In this document: in pieces, positions 50,636 through 60,778 of the stretch | Layout: every line of letters begins with the position of its first letter | How positions within the stretch are numbered: the stretch's first letter is position 1 | Origin: Cupriavidus neocaledonicus | Lineage (GTDB): Bacteria > Pseudomonadota > Gammaproteobacteria > Burkholderiales > Burkholderiaceae | DNA length: 64,000 nucleotides | Reading direction: 5' to 3' | Assembly: GCF_000372525.1 (NCBI RefSeq) | Contig: NZ_AQUR01000095.1 | Span: 62,001-126,000, forward strand | The notes under the pieces: model-generated | Seen by the model: the letters and a program-made list of their open reading frames with translations, nothing else | The model's database searches: none | Told to the model about the DNA's origin: nothing | Program-made: the position numbers and the translations under genes

Positions 50636-51751
50636 TTACGTCGCCCAGCGCTCGCAGGCCTTGCGCACGGTTTCGCGCTGGCTGCGCGCCTCGGCGTCGA
50701 CCTGGCGCAGCCAGTGCGCGTCGCCGTCGCGGTGCGCGGCCAGCGCGCGGATATTGGCCAGCGCCTCGAGCGAGCCGAGCGCCTCGGCATGCGGCACCAG
50801 CGCGTCGCAGATCGACAGGATATGGTCCGCGATCGGCATGCGGGTCAGTTCGTTGGGATGCACGTATTCGCCCTCCAGCCCGAAGCGGCAGGCCTGGAAG
50901 CGGTTGAAGGTGTACACCAGGTAGTCGTCTTCCTGCGGCATGAACGGGCGCGACAGCAGCAGGTAGCGCGCCAGCATCTGGATATACGCGGCGATATCGC
51001 AGGCGCGCTGCACCGTCAGCGGCGTGTCCATCACGCGGACCTCGATGGTGCCGAACTCCGGCTTGGGGCGGATATCCCAGTAGAAGTCCTTCATGCTTTC
51101 GATCACGCCGGTGTTGCGCATCTTCTCGAAGTACGCGGTGAAGGCGTCCCAGGTCAGCAGGAACGGCGCGCGCCCGCTCATCGGAAAGGCCGCGACCGAA
51201 TTCAGCCGCGCCGAGGCAAAGCCGGTATCGACGCCCTGCACATAGGGCGACGACGCCGCCAGCGCGACGAAGTGCGGCACATAGCGGCCGATGGCATGCA
51301 GCAGGAACAGCGATTCGTCGGCACTGGGGCAGCCGATGTGCACGTGCTGGCCGAACACGGTGAACTGCTTGGCCAGGTAGCCGTAGAGTTCGGAGATGTA
51401 CTGGTAGCGCGGCGAATCGGAGATGGTGCGGTCGGACCATTGCTGGAACGGATGCGTGCCGCCGCCGGCAATGCCCAGGTTCAGCGAGTGCGACGCCGCC
51501 ACCATCAGGTCGCGCATCACCGTCAGTTCTTCCAGCGCCTGCTGGTAGCTGTGGCAGATGCCGGTGCTGATCTCGATCATCGACGGGCTGATCTCTGGCT
51601 TGATGTCGCCGGCATGCTCGGCGCCCTTGAGCGCGCGCAGCAGGTCGGGCGCGAACGGCGCCAGGTCATAGTCGTGCCGGTTGACCAGCTGCAGCTCCAG
51701 CTCGACGCCGAAGGTCAGCGCCTCGGATTGCTTGAACGGTTCGAGCGACAT
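50636..51751 (-). CDS. ybdK: YbdK-type carboxylate-amine ligase (GCS2 family)
   Basis: The 371-residue ATP-grasp-like GCS2 protein starts [24 protein letters not shown] and has [23 protein letters not shown] and [15 protein letters not shown]. coli YbdK shows weak glutamate-cysteine ligase activity. The start ATG shares one base with the antiporter stop (TGATG), so translation is coupled. It is the second gene of the antiporter operon. Confidence 0.9.
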   Translation of the reverse strand: MSLEPFKQSEALTFGVELELQLVNRHDYDLAPFAPDLLRALKGAEHAGDIKPEISPSMIEISTGICHSYQQALEELTVMRDLMVAASHSLNLGIAGGGTHPFQQWSDRTISDSPRYQYISELYGYLAKQFTVFGQHVHIGCPSADESLFLLHAIGRYVPHFVALAASSPYVQGVDTGFASARLNSVAAFPMSGRAPFLLTWDAFTAYFEKMRNTGVIESMKDFYWDIRPKPEFGTIEVRVMDTPLTVQRACDIAAYIQMLARYLLLSRPFMPQEDDYLVYTFNRFQACRFGLEGEYVHPNELTRMPIADHILSICDALVPHAEALGSLEALANIRALAAHRDGDAHWLRQVDAEARSQRETVRKACERWAT

Positions 51752-52977
51752 CAGCGCCCTCCTCCATTGGCCCGCATATCGACGCGGACTTCGCCGGCGT
51801 AGCGCAGCGCCCAGGCCGCGATCACGGGACCGAAAAGTTGTTCGATGGCCAGCGCGCACAGGATGATGGCCGTGAGGGGCTGCCCGGTGCCCGGGTACAG
51901 GCGCGCGACGTCATGCATCAGCAGGTAGGCCAGGCCCGACATCGGCGCCAGCGCCAGCCCCAGCGCCATGCACTGGCGCAGGCTCAGGCCCGAGAACGAT
52001 CCCAGCGACACCACCCCGGCGAACTTGGCAACGTGGCGCAGCACCACCAGCGCGACGGCGTAGACGCCGCCCACGGCCCAGTCCTGCGCCGTCAGCGGCA
52101 GGCCCAGCGACACTACCATGACGATGATCAGCAGGCTGCCGGCGCTGCCGAAATGCGGCGGCCACACGTGCGGCTGGTCGTCCTGGTGCTTGAACACCAC
52201 GCCGGCCAGCATCAGCGTCAGCGGCATCGACAATTTTAGTACCCGGGTCAGCGCCAGCGTGAACAGCACCAGGCCCACCAGCACCAGGAAGCTGTAGTGG
52301 TCGTCGGCCGACATGCGGCCGTAGATGGCATGGCCGAGCTTGCCCACCACCCAGGCCAGCAGGCACGAGCCCAGCAGCAGGTACAGCGGATGCAGCAGCG
52401 CCGCGCCCAGGTTGCCGTATTCCGAATGCAGCCAGCCGGTGGCGACCTGCACGATGGCGGCGGCATAGATGCTGTTGAGCGCGGCCATGGCCAGCAGCCG
52501 CTCCGTCACCTGCCCGTCGGCGCGCAGCTCGTTCTTGAGCTGCAGCACGATAGTGGGCGAAGTGCTGACCGCGATGCCCCCGGCCAGGATGGCCACGCCG
52601 GGCGAGGCGCCGATCCACTGCAGCACCGCCGCCACCAGGCCCCAGGTCAGCAGGCTTTCGAAGGCGCTGGTCAGCAGCAGCCAGCGGTTGGCGCGCAGCC
52701 AGCTCAGCGACAGCCGGTGCCCGAGCTCGAACAGGGCCAGCGCCAGCGCCATATCGATCAGGATACGGGTCTGGTTGATCATGTTCTCGTCGACGATGCC
52801 GCGGCCCAGCATGCCCGCGCACAGCCCCGCCGCGGCGTAGCCGACGATGCGGGGGCAGCGCAGCCAGCGCCGGCTCAGCTCGCCCGCCAGGCCGGCACCG
52901 ACCAGGGCCAGTCCGACCCAGAAGAGGCCGCCGGGCGCGAGCGGGAGGCTAGGAAAAAGTTGGCTCAGTCCATTCAT
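51751..52977 (-). CDS. CPA2-type (Kef-like) cation:proton antiporter
   Basis: The 408-residue membrane protein has about 12 spans, with the CPA2 signature: [50 protein letters not shown] and [13 protein letters not shown] segments. The TrkA-N nucleotide-binding domain of KefB/KefC is absent. It should exchange K+ or Na+ for protons. It is followed directly by ybdK. Confidence 0.88.
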   Translation of the reverse strand: MNGLSQLFPSLPLAPGGLFWVGLALVGAGLAGELSRRWLRCPRIVGYAAAGLCAGMLGRGIVDENMINQTRILIDMALALALFELGHRLSLSWLRANRWLLLTSAFESLLTWGLVAAVLQWIGASPGVAILAGGIAVSTSPTIVLQLKNELRADGQVTERLLAMAALNSIYAAAIVQVATGWLHSEYGNLGAALLHPLYLLLGSCLLAWVVGKLGHAIYGRMSADDHYSFLVLVGLVLFTLALTRVLKLSMPLTLMLAGVVFKHQDDQPHVWPPHFGSAGSLLIIVMVVSLGLPLTAQDWAVGGVYAVALVVLRHVAKFAGVVSLGSFSGLSLRQCMALGLALAPMSGLAYLLMHDVARLYPGTGQPLTAIILCALAIEQLFGPVIAAWALRYAGEVRVDMRANGGGR

Positions 52978-53066
52978 GGCGACATGGTAATGTAAGCACT
53001 TCACAATCCATGTCAGTGATTGTCCGACACCGCACCAAACGCGCGCCTTATTTCGGTCATCTTCCC

Positions 53067-53100
53067 GTAAAAAACGCCATCTGCGGATGGCGTTTTTTAC
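53067..53100. terminator. Bidirectional terminator upstream of the antiporter gene
   Basis: GCCATC (53076-53081) and GATGGC (53086-53091) pair, extended by AAAAAAC and GTTTTTT on the flanks. It lies downstream of the TPR gene, on the minus strand, and upstream of the antiporter start. Confidence 0.85.
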
Positions 53101-53143
53101 ATGGCTGACTTCTTCGGACGATTCGCTGGCCGCAAGAGACGTT

Positions 53144-55126
53144 TCAGACGCCCCACATCTTCCATACCGGACGGGTGGCCTTCAAGGCGGTCTCGACCTG
53201 CCCGTACAGCGCGCGCGTGGCGCCCTGCGCCGCACCGCGGGCGCGGGCCTGATCGAAGTAGCCGAGCGCGGCTTCGCGCTGCCCCTGCCCGAGCGCCGAC
53301 TGGACCGCGCGCAGGTACACCTCGGCGTCCCAGTCGTCACGCGCGGCAAAGGCGGCGACGAAGTCCGCCAGCGCGGCATCGTGGCGGCCCGCCGCGTTGT
53401 GCACCAGCCCACGCTGTACGCGCGCGCCGGCCTGGTCCTGCGGATCGCCCTCGGTCAGCGCCACCGCCCGCTCGAACAGCGGCAGCGCGCGCTCGGGCTC
53501 GCCCCGGTCGCGCCAGACCTGGCCGAAACGGTTGTACAGCCAGGCATCCTCGACCAGCAGCGCGCGCCGCTGCTGGGTCTCGATCTCGGCCAGCGCATCG
53601 GTGCGGTCGTGCTCGTCCATGCCGTCCATGCGGGCCTGCAACAGCGCGGCATAGTAGGCGCGCGCATGCGCCATCGGGTGCGCGGCCTCGCTGCGGGCTT
53701 CCACCGGCAGCGCGTCCAGGCGCGCATCCATGTGCGCCATCGCGGCGCGCGCGGCCTCGGTCGGCTCGGCGCCGCCGAGGGCCTTCCAGGCGGCGATCAT
53801 GCGGCTGAAGGCCCACGTCACGTCGGCCGGGTTGCGCTCGAGCGGGTAGCGGTTGAGCACCTCGCCCGCCAGCTCCGCCACCTTCTGGTGCTGGCCCGCG
53901 TCGGCGTGGCAATCGAGCAGGTCGATCCAGTGCTCGATGAACTCGCTCGCGGCCATGCCCTGGCGGTGCAGCGCGATGCGTTCGTCGGCATGCGCGGCGT
54001 CGGCAGGCAGGCTGCGCGCCAGCAGCCGGCACAGCAGCGAGTAGACATGGGGGTCGGCATTGCCGCCATGGCCGGCGGCATCGCCCTCGCCCGTGGCGAA
54101 ATACCGGTCGAAGCGCGCCACGCCGGCGCGCCCGGCCTGCACCAGCAGCGGCCGCAGCGCGGCTTCGGCGGCGGGCACATCGTCGATGAACTCGCCCAGC
54201 GCCATCGCGGCGCGGTAGTAGCCGGCGCCGTCGTCGGAGTGCTCGGTCAGCGTGAAGCGCAGCCACGGCTCGCGCCCGGCCGGGTCGGTGCCGCCGGTGC
54301 CACCGGTACTGACCGCGCGCTGCGCCAGCTGGTAGCGCCAGGCCAGCTCGCGTACCTGGCTCTGCGGGTCGGGCACCTGGCGCAGGTAGACGCCGAGGTC
54401 GTCGAGCGCGCCCTCCAGGTCGCCGACGCCATGGCGCAGCGGCGCGCGCAGCCGGCGCGCCTCGGGGTGGTCAGGGTGCTCGGCCAGCACGCGCGCGGCC
54501 TGGTCGGCGGCGACGGCGTCGCCGGCCGCGGCATCGAGTTCGAGCAAATGCGGGTTGTCCAGCGCGACCCGGCCCAGGCACACGCGCATCAGCGGCTCCG
54601 CCGGCACGCCGGCGGCTTCGGTGCGGGCGAGGTAGTCCGACACCAGCGGCGCGATATCGTCAGCGCCCAGGTCGGGGTTGCGCACCATCAGGTCGTGCCA
54701 GTAGCGCGCCGCGCCTGCCATGTCGCCCAGCCGCAGCGCCGCCAGGCCGGCGTGGAAATGCGCGGCCCATTCGCCCGTCAGCAGGCCGCTGCGCTGCGCC
54801 GCCTCGTGCAGCCACGGGCGGGCCTCGGCATCGCGGCCCAGGCTCATCAGCATGGCGCCGTAGCGGTGCGCGATCACCCCGCGCGAGACCCAGCGGTGCG
54901 GCGGCTGCAGCGGCAGCGTGTCGAGCCGCGCCAGCGCCTCGTCCAGCACCGCCAGCGCGGCGGCGGCATCGCCGTTGTCAAAGTGCAGCCGCGCCCGCAG
55001 CGTGACGAAATCCACCACCTCGGGGCGCGCCAGCGACAGCTGGTCGGCAATCTGCAGCGCTTCGGCGAAGCGCCCCTGGTTGGCTAGCCCGATGGCGTGG
55101 TCGTAGCTGGCTTCCTGCTCGGACAC
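53144..55126 (-). CDS. Cytoplasmic tetratricopeptide-like repeat protein
   Basis: The 660-residue protein lacks a signal peptide and membrane spans and is almost all helix pairs of TPR type: AIGLANQGRFAEALQIADQLSLARP, ARLHFDNGDAAAALAVLDEALARLD, HAGLAALRLGDMAGAARYWHDLMVRNPD, HNAAGRHDAALADFVAAFA. There are at least ten repeats, with a central non-repeat section rich in charged residues. I assign no function beyond scaffolding. It forms a single-gene unit between terminators. Confidence 0.72.
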   Translation of the reverse strand: MSEQEASYDHAIGLANQGRFAEALQIADQLSLARPEVVDFVTLRARLHFDNGDAAAALAVLDEALARLDTLPLQPPHRWVSRGVIAHRYGAMLMSLGRDAEARPWLHEAAQRSGLLTGEWAAHFHAGLAALRLGDMAGAARYWHDLMVRNPDLGADDIAPLVSDYLARTEAAGVPAEPLMRVCLGRVALDNPHLLELDAAAGDAVAADQAARVLAEHPDHPEARRLRAPLRHGVGDLEGALDDLGVYLRQVPDPQSQVRELAWRYQLAQRAVSTGGTGGTDPAGREPWLRFTLTEHSDDGAGYYRAAMALGEFIDDVPAAEAALRPLLVQAGRAGVARFDRYFATGEGDAAGHGGNADPHVYSLLCRLLARSLPADAAHADERIALHRQGMAASEFIEHWIDLLDCHADAGQHQKVAELAGEVLNRYPLERNPADVTWAFSRMIAAWKALGGAEPTEAARAAMAHMDARLDALPVEARSEAAHPMAHARAYYAALLQARMDGMDEHDRTDALAEIETQQRRALLVEDAWLYNRFGQVWRDRGEPERALPLFERAVALTEGDPQDQAGARVQRGLVHNAAGRHDAALADFVAAFAARDDWDAEVYLRAVQSALGQGQREAALGYFDQARARGAAQGATRALYGQVETALKATRPVWKMWGV

Positions 55127-55221
55127 GTACTGCTCCTATGGATGAAAAATGTGCGAGTGCGGGATTATGCGCCAATGGCGGGGATCGGGATTCGGTCCGG
55201 CCCGGCGCCGGCGCCCGGAAA

Positions 55222-55250
55222 AGAAAAAACGCCGCCCGCAGGCAGCGTTC
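55222..55250 (-). terminator. Terminator of the orphan LivK-like gene
   Basis: On the minus strand an 8-bp stem (ACGCTGCC with GGCGGCGT, one G-T pair) is followed by TTTTTTC. It lies 28 bases past the stop of the binding-protein gene. Confidence 0.8.
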
Positions 55251-55278
55251 TTCCGATGCGCCAGGCGCGGCCGGCAGC

Positions 55279-56430
55279 TTACTTGCCGCCCACCGTCTCC
55301 AGCACCGTCCACTTGCCGCCCACGACCTTGTAGACCGTGATGCCGCCGTCCTTCAGGTCGCCGCGCGCGTCGTACGCCAGGGTCTTGGTGGTCACGCCCT
55401 GCATGTTGGTGGCGGCCAGCACCGGCAGGTAGCGCGCCGGATCGGTCGAGCCGGCCTTGACCATGGCCGTCATCATCGCGGTGGCGCCGTCATAGGCGTA
55501 CGGCGAATAGGTCTGGACCTTCGAGCCGAAGCGCTTCTCGTACTTCTTCTCGTAGGCGGCGCCGCCGGGCATCTGGTCCAGCGGCAGGCCGGCCAGCGAC
55601 ACCACGGTGCCTTCGGCGGCGGGGCCTGCGAGCTTGAGGAAGTTGTCGGTCTTGGACATTTCGCCCGACACCAGCGGGGCCTTGATGCCCAGTTCCTTGA
55701 CCTGCTTGGCCATCGGCGCGGACTGGGTCTCGGCGCCGCCGTAGAAGATGATGTCCGGGTTGCTGCGCTTGATGTTGGTCAGCACGGCCTTGAAGTCCAC
55801 CGCCTTGTCGTTGGTGAACTCGCGGCGCACGATCTTGCCGCCGGCGGCCTTGGCGGCCTTCTCGAACTCGTCGGCCAGGCCCTGGCCGTAGGCGGTGCGG
55901 TCATCGACGATGGCGATGTTCTTCGCGCCCAGCTTCTTCACCACGAAGGCGCCGATCACCGAACCCTGCTGGGTGTCGGAGGTCATCATGCGGAAGGTGG
56001 TCTTGAAGCCCTGCCTGGTGTATTCCGGCGCGGTCGCCATGGCGATCTGCGGAATGCCGGCGCGGTTGTAGACCATCGACGCCGGGATCGTGGTGCCCGA
56101 GTTGAAATGGCCCAGCATGCCCTGGATGCCGTTGTCGACCAGCTTCTGCGCCACCACCGAGCCGGTCTTGGGATCGGCCTGGTCGTCTTCGGAGACCAGC
56201 ACGAACTTGACTTCCTTGCCGCCGATCTTGGGCTTGGTGGCGTTCATGTCCTCGATCGCGAGGACGATGCCGTTCTGCATGTCCTTGCCATACTGCGCCT
56301 GGCCGCCGGTCATCGGGCCGGCGTAACCCAGCTTGATTTCCTGCACCTGCGCGAACGCGGCAGAGGCGGCGGTCAGGCCGGCCAGGGTCAGGGCAACGGT
56401 CATTGCCGTCTTGTGGAAAGTCGAGCTCAT
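55279..56430 (-). CDS. Branched-chain amino-acid binding protein, LivK-type (orphan)
   Basis: The 383-residue protein has a Sec signal (TVALTLAGLTAASAAFA) and a type I PBP fold: EIKLGYAGPMTGGQAQYGKDMQNGIVLAIEDMNA, GHFNSGTTIPASMVYNRAGIPQIA, and IVDDRTAYGQGLADEF. It should feed a LivHMGF-type ABC transporter, but none is in the window. CAAGGAG lies six bases before the ATG. Short 11-base tandem repeats (GATGTGGTGCC type) lie just upstream at 56452-56480. Confidence 0.9.
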   Translation of the reverse strand: MSSTFHKTAMTVALTLAGLTAASAAFAQVQEIKLGYAGPMTGGQAQYGKDMQNGIVLAIEDMNATKPKIGGKEVKFVLVSEDDQADPKTGSVVAQKLVDNGIQGMLGHFNSGTTIPASMVYNRAGIPQIAMATAPEYTRQGFKTTFRMMTSDTQQGSVIGAFVVKKLGAKNIAIVDDRTAYGQGLADEFEKAAKAAGGKIVRREFTNDKAVDFKAVLTNIKRSNPDIIFYGGAETQSAPMAKQVKELGIKAPLVSGEMSKTDNFLKLAGPAAEGTVVSLAGLPLDQMPGGAAYEKKYEKRFGSKVQTYSPYAYDGATAMMTAMVKAGSTDPARYLPVLAATNMQGVTTKTLAYDARGDLKDGGITVYKVVGGKWTVLETVGGK

Positions 56431-56599
56431 CAGATCTCCTTGGGTCCCAAATGGTGCCGATGTGGTGCCGATGTGGTGTCGTTACCGGCAGTTGTATTGC
56501 GGCGCGGCCTGGCAGTGCCGCGCCGTGCTTTCTCTGCGCGGCGGGGCAGGATCGCCGCCACCGCCGCGCGCTTCGACATGACGCCGTCCGAGGGTTGCC

Positions 56600-59500
56600 T
56601 CAGCCGATCGTCATCAAACTGGCATTGCCGCCCGCGGCCGCGGTGTTGACCGAAAGCGAGCGCTCGATCAGCAGGCGGTCGAGCGCAATGTTCCGTTCCC
56701 CCTGCGCCAGGCCCTGCACGCCGATGATCGGACCGGGGCGCGCCGCGACCTGCTCGCACACCGTGCGCAGCTGGTCCGAATCGCCGTGGTGCAGCACCGC
56801 ATCGATTGCCGTGTCCGCCGCGGTCCAGTCGGCCACCATGCGGACGCGCGATTGTACGCCCTTAGGCAGGCGCGCAAACAGCCCCCGACCGACAGGGTTT
56901 TCGAGCCAGACCGCCTCGGCGCCGACCGTCAGTACTGCGCCCAGCTGCAGCGCCAGATCGGCCTCCTGCATGGCCAGGCACAGCACCCGCTCGCGCGCCA
57001 GCAGGGTGTAGGTGTTGCGCTCGCCGGTCGGGCCCGCCAGCGTGACCGCCAGGCCCGCGGCCGAGGCCTCGGCGAAGCGCTCGCACGCGGCCGCCACTTC
57101 GGGCAGCTCGCGGCGCGCCCACTCGCGGAAGGCCTCGGTGGCGCGCACGGCCTCGTCGTCCGGCCCCACGGTCTGGGCTCCGCCGGCGCCGGCATTGACG
57201 TCCGCCGCGCGCACGCTGCGCGCCACCGCGTCCTGCGGACAGACCGACAGCAGCCGGTGCAGGTAGAGCGGGCCGCCCGCCTTGGGACCGGTGCCCGACA
57301 GCGCCTCGCCGCCGAACGGCTGCACTCCCACCACCGCGCCGACGATATTGCGGTTCACATACAGGTTGCCCACCCGGGCCCGGCTGACGATGAACGAGAT
57401 GGTCTCGTCGATGCGGGTATGGATGCCCAGCGTCAGGCCATAGCCGGTGCCGTTGATCTGGCTGACCATGGTGTCCAGTGCCGCGCGCGGGAATCGCACC
57501 ACGTGCAGCACCGGGCCGAAGACTTCGCGCTTGAGCTCGTCGATGCTGTCCAGCTCGATCAGCGTCGGCGGCACGAAGGTGCCATGGCGGCAGCTGGCGC
57601 CCTGCGCGGCGTTGGGGTCGGCCTGGTGGACGCGGCGGCCCTTGGCGCGCATCGCATCGATATGGCGCACGATGCCGGCGCGCGCTTCTTCGTCGATCAC
57701 CGGGCCGACGTCGGTCGACAGGCGGTCCGGGTTGCCCATGCGCAGTTCCTGCATCGCGCCCTTGAGCATTTCCAGCACGCGCTCGGCCACGTCCTCCTGC
57801 AGGCACAGCACGCGCAGCGCCGAGCAGCGCTGGCCGGCCGAGTCGAAGGCGGAGTTGACCACGTCGCCGACCACCTGCTCGGCCAGCGCCGACGAGTCGA
57901 CGATCATCGCGTTCTGGCCGCCGGTTTCGGCAATCAGCGGAATCGGGCGGCCGGCGGCGTCCAGGCGCCCGGCGACATTGCGCTGCAGGATGCGCGCGAC
58001 CTCGGTCGAGCCGGTGAACATCACGCCCTTGACGCGGGCGTCGCCCACCAGCGCGGCGCCGACGGTCTCGCCGCGGCCCGGCAGCAGCTGCACCGCGCCG
58101 GCCGGCACGCCGGCCTCGCGCAGCAGCCTTACCGCGGCGGCGGCGATCAGCGGGGTCTGCTCGGCGGGCTTGGCCAGTACCGGGTTGCCGGCCGCCAGCG
58201 CGGCGGCGACCTGGCCGGTGAAGATCGCCAGCGGGAAGTTCCACGGGCTGATGCAGACCACCGGACCGAGCGGGCGATGGGTCTCGTTGTCGAAGCCGCG
58301 GCGCACCTCGGCGGCGTAGTAGCGCAGGAAGTCCACCGCCTCGCGCACTTCGGCGATGGCATTGGAGAAAGTCTTGCCGGCTTCGCGCATGATGATGCCC
58401 ATCAGCGACTGCATCTGGGCTTCCATCAGGTCGGCGGCGCGCTCCAGCGCGGCGGCGCGCACGTCCGGCGGCGTCGCCTGCCAGATCGGCGCGGCCTTGA
58501 CCGCGGCCTGCAGCGCGGCGTCGACGTCGGCCTTGCCGGCTTCGGTGACATGGCCGACCACGTCGCGGTGATCGGCCGGGTTCAGTACCGGCGTGGTGAT
58601 GGCATCGGCGGCGCGCGCCACCTCGGCGCCCAGCATCGGCTCGGCAACGAGGCGCTCGCCGGTGCCGGCCAGCAGCGCCGACGACAGCGACGCCAGCCGA
58701 TGCTCGTTGGCCAGGTCGATGCCGGCCGAGTTGGGCCGGCTCTTGCCATACAGCGTGCGCGGCGACGGAATGCGCGGGTGCGGCAGGCCCAGCACACCTT
58801 CGTCGCGATGCATGGCCTCGACCACGGCCACCGGATCGGCAACCAGCTCGTCGAGCGAGATGGTGTCGTCGGCAATGCGGTTGACGAACGAGGTGTTGGC
58901 GCCGTTCTCCAGCAGCCGGCGCACCAGGTAGGCCAGCAGCGTTTCATGGGTGCCGACCGGCGCGTAGATGCGGCACGGCCGGTTGTATTTGCCGTCGGCG
59001 GTGGGGCCCACCACCTGGTCGTAGAGCGGCTCGCCCATGCCGTGCAGGCACTGGAACTCATACTGGCCCGGGTAGTAACTGTGACCGGCGATCTGGTAGA
59101 TGGCCGACAGCGTGTGCGCGTTGTGCGTGGCGAACTGCGGGTAGATCGCGTCCGGCACCGACAGCAGCTTGCGCGCGCAGGCGATGTACGACACATCGGT
59201 ATAGACCTTGCGCGTATAGACCGGATAGCCTTCCAGCCCTTCCACTTGGGCGCGCTTGATCTCGCTGTCCCAGTAGGCGCCCTTGACCAGGCGGATCATC
59301 AGGCGGTGGCGGCTGCGGCGGGCCAGGTCGATCAGGTAGTCGATCACGAACGGGCAGCGCTTCTGGTAGCCCTGCACGACGAAGCCGATGCCGTTCCAGC
59401 CGGCCAGCTCGGGCTCGAAACACAGGCGCTCGAGCAGGTCCAGCGAGATTTCGAGGCGATCGGCTTCTTCTGCGTCGATGTTGATGCCGATGTCGTACTG

Positions 59501-60583
59501 GCGCGCCAGCAGCGTCAGCGACTTCAGGCGCTCGTACAACTCGCCCACCACGCGCTCGTGCTGCGCGCGGCTGTAGCGCGGGTGCAGCGCCGACAGCTTG
59601 ATCGAAATGCCCGGACCCTCGTAGATGCCGCGGCCGCGCGAGGCCTGGCCGATGGCGTGGATGGCCTGCTCGTACGAAGCCAGGTAGCGCGCGGCATCGG
59701 CCTCGGTCATGGCCGCTTCGCCCAGCATGTCGTAGGAGTAGCGGAAGCCCTGCGCCTCGTACTTGCGCGCGTTGGCGAGCGCCTCGGATATGGTCTCGCC
59801 GGTGACGAACTGCTCGCCCATCAGGCGCATCGCCATGTCCACGCCCTTGCGGATCAGCGGCTCGCCGCCCTTGCCGATGATGCGCGTGAGCGCCTTGGTC
59901 AGGCCCGATTCGGTATGGGTGGCGACCAGCTTGCCGGTCAGCAGCAGGCCCCAGGTGGCGGCGTTGACGAACAGCGACGGGCTCTGGCCCAGGTGCGACT
60001 GCCAGTTGGCGCCGCTGATCTTGTCGCGGATCAGCGCATCGCGCGTGGCCTTGTCGGGAATGCGCAGCAGCGCCTCGGCCAGGCACATCAGCGCCACGCC
60101 TTCCTGCGACGACAGCGAGAATTCCTGGATCAGCCCCTGCACCAGGCCCTCGCGCCCCGTGCCCACCTTCTGCTCGCGCAGGCGCGTCGCCAGCGCCTTG
60201 GCCATCTTGATGGCGGCCTCGGCCTGCAGTTGCGGCAGGCGCGCCTGCTCCAGCAGCACCGGCACGCAATCGGTTTCCGGGCGGCGATAAGCCGACGTGA
60301 TGGCGGCGCGCAGCACCGACTGCGGCTGGATGCTCTGCGCAAATTCCAGGAAGGGCTGCGGCGCGCCGTCGCCATGGAGCCCGTCCGCGCCGTCGCTGGT
60401 CTCGCCCTCGGCACCGGCCGCGCCGGCTTCGTACGGCAGGTGGCCGCGCTCGATCTGCTCGAGATAGCAGAAAATGGCCTGCTTGATCAGCCAGTGCGGG
60501 GTGCGGTCGATCGATTGGGCAACGCGCTTGAGGCGGTCGCGCGAGGCGTCGTCGAGCTTGACGCCAAGGGTGGTGGTGGCCAT
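56600..60583 (-). CDS. putA: Trifunctional proline utilisation protein PutA
   Basis: The 1327-residue protein combines an N-terminal ribbon-helix-helix DNA-binding domain (TTTLGVKLDDASRDR then PHWLIKQAIFCYLEQIERG), a proline dehydrogenase barrel with FAD (VKGAYWDSEIKRAQVEGLEG), and a P5C dehydrogenase domain with AETGGQNAMIVDSS and the catalytic Cys in SAGQRCSALRVL. It oxidises proline to glutamate and can repress its own gene. I chose the ATG at 60583; a TTG at 60592 is possible. GTTGCA operators lie upstream. Confidence 0.97.
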   Translation of the reverse strand: MATTTLGVKLDDASRDRLKRVAQSIDRTPHWLIKQAIFCYLEQIERGHLPYEAGAAGAEGETSDGADGLHGDGAPQPFLEFAQSIQPQSVLRAAITSAYRRPETDCVPVLLEQARLPQLQAEAAIKMAKALATRLREQKVGTGREGLVQGLIQEFSLSSQEGVALMCLAEALLRIPDKATRDALIRDKISGANWQSHLGQSPSLFVNAATWGLLLTGKLVATHTESGLTKALTRIIGKGGEPLIRKGVDMAMRLMGEQFVTGETISEALANARKYEAQGFRYSYDMLGEAAMTEADAARYLASYEQAIHAIGQASRGRGIYEGPGISIKLSALHPRYSRAQHERVVGELYERLKSLTLLARQYDIGINIDAEEADRLEISLDLLERLCFEPELAGWNGIGFVVQGYQKRCPFVIDYLIDLARRSRHRLMIRLVKGAYWDSEIKRAQVEGLEGYPVYTRKVYTDVSYIACARKLLSVPDAIYPQFATHNAHTLSAIYQIAGHSYYPGQYEFQCLHGMGEPLYDQVVGPTADGKYNRPCRIYAPVGTHETLLAYLVRRLLENGANTSFVNRIADDTISLDELVADPVAVVEAMHRDEGVLGLPHPRIPSPRTLYGKSRPNSAGIDLANEHRLASLSSALLAGTGERLVAEPMLGAEVARAADAITTPVLNPADHRDVVGHVTEAGKADVDAALQAAVKAAPIWQATPPDVRAAALERAADLMEAQMQSLMGIIMREAGKTFSNAIAEVREAVDFLRYYAAEVRRGFDNETHRPLGPVVCISPWNFPLAIFTGQVAAALAAGNPVLAKPAEQTPLIAAAAVRLLREAGVPAGAVQLLPGRGETVGAALVGDARVKGVMFTGSTEVARILQRNVAGRLDAAGRPIPLIAETGGQNAMIVDSSALAEQVVGDVVNSAFDSAGQRCSALRVLCLQEDVAERVLEMLKGAMQELRMGNPDRLSTDVGPVIDEEARAGIVRHIDAMRAKGRRVHQADPNAAQGASCRHGTFVPPTLIELDSIDELKREVFGPVLHVVRFPRAALDTMVSQINGTGYGLTLGIHTRIDETISFIVSRARVGNLYVNRNIVGAVVGVQPFGGEALSGTGPKAGGPLYLHRLLSVCPQDAVARSVRAADVNAGAGGAQTVGPDDEAVRATEAFREWARRELPEVAAACERFAEASAAGLAVTLAGPTGERNTYTLLARERVLCLAMQEADLALQLGAVLTVGAEAVWLENPVGRGLFARLPKGVQSRVRMVADWTAADTAIDAVLHHGDSDQLRTVCEQVAARPGPIIGVQGLAQGERNIALDRLLIERSLSVNTAAAGGNASLMTIG

Positions 60584-60708
60584 TGCGGGCAATTCTCCGA
60601 AAGACTGGAGCCGCCGCCGGTGCTACCTCGTCCGAGCCGACAGGCAGGGGCGCGCGACCGGCCGCAGCCTGTGAGCTGGCGCGATCTTACTCCCGAAAAT
60701 CACCAAGG

Positions 60709-60754
60709 TGCAACCTTGTGCAACCCTATCGAAAACCCTAATCCACGGGTTGCA
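60709..60754. promoter_or_regulatory. Cluster of three PutA-type operators (GTTGCA)
   Basis: GTTGCA, the motif bound by the E. coli PutA RHH domain, occurs three times in 46 bases: 60709-60714 and 60719-60724 (as TGCAAC, spaced by one helical turn) and 60749-60754 (direct). The cluster lies 126-171 bases upstream of putA, and just beyond the priA stop. Confidence 0.65.
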
Positions 60755-60778
60755 CTCTGACTCCACATCGCTGGCCCG

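Noticed and set aside
56452..56480. Short tandem GATGTGGTGCC-type repeat as possible CRISPR or satellite
   Set aside because: Only about three imperfect units of 11 bases occur and no spacers exist, so it is a minor leader repeat.
56786..60760. 1324-codon plus-strand frame opposite putA
   Set aside because: It is an artefact of third-position GC bias on the putA strand. The product shows no domain, and putA motifs are unambiguous.
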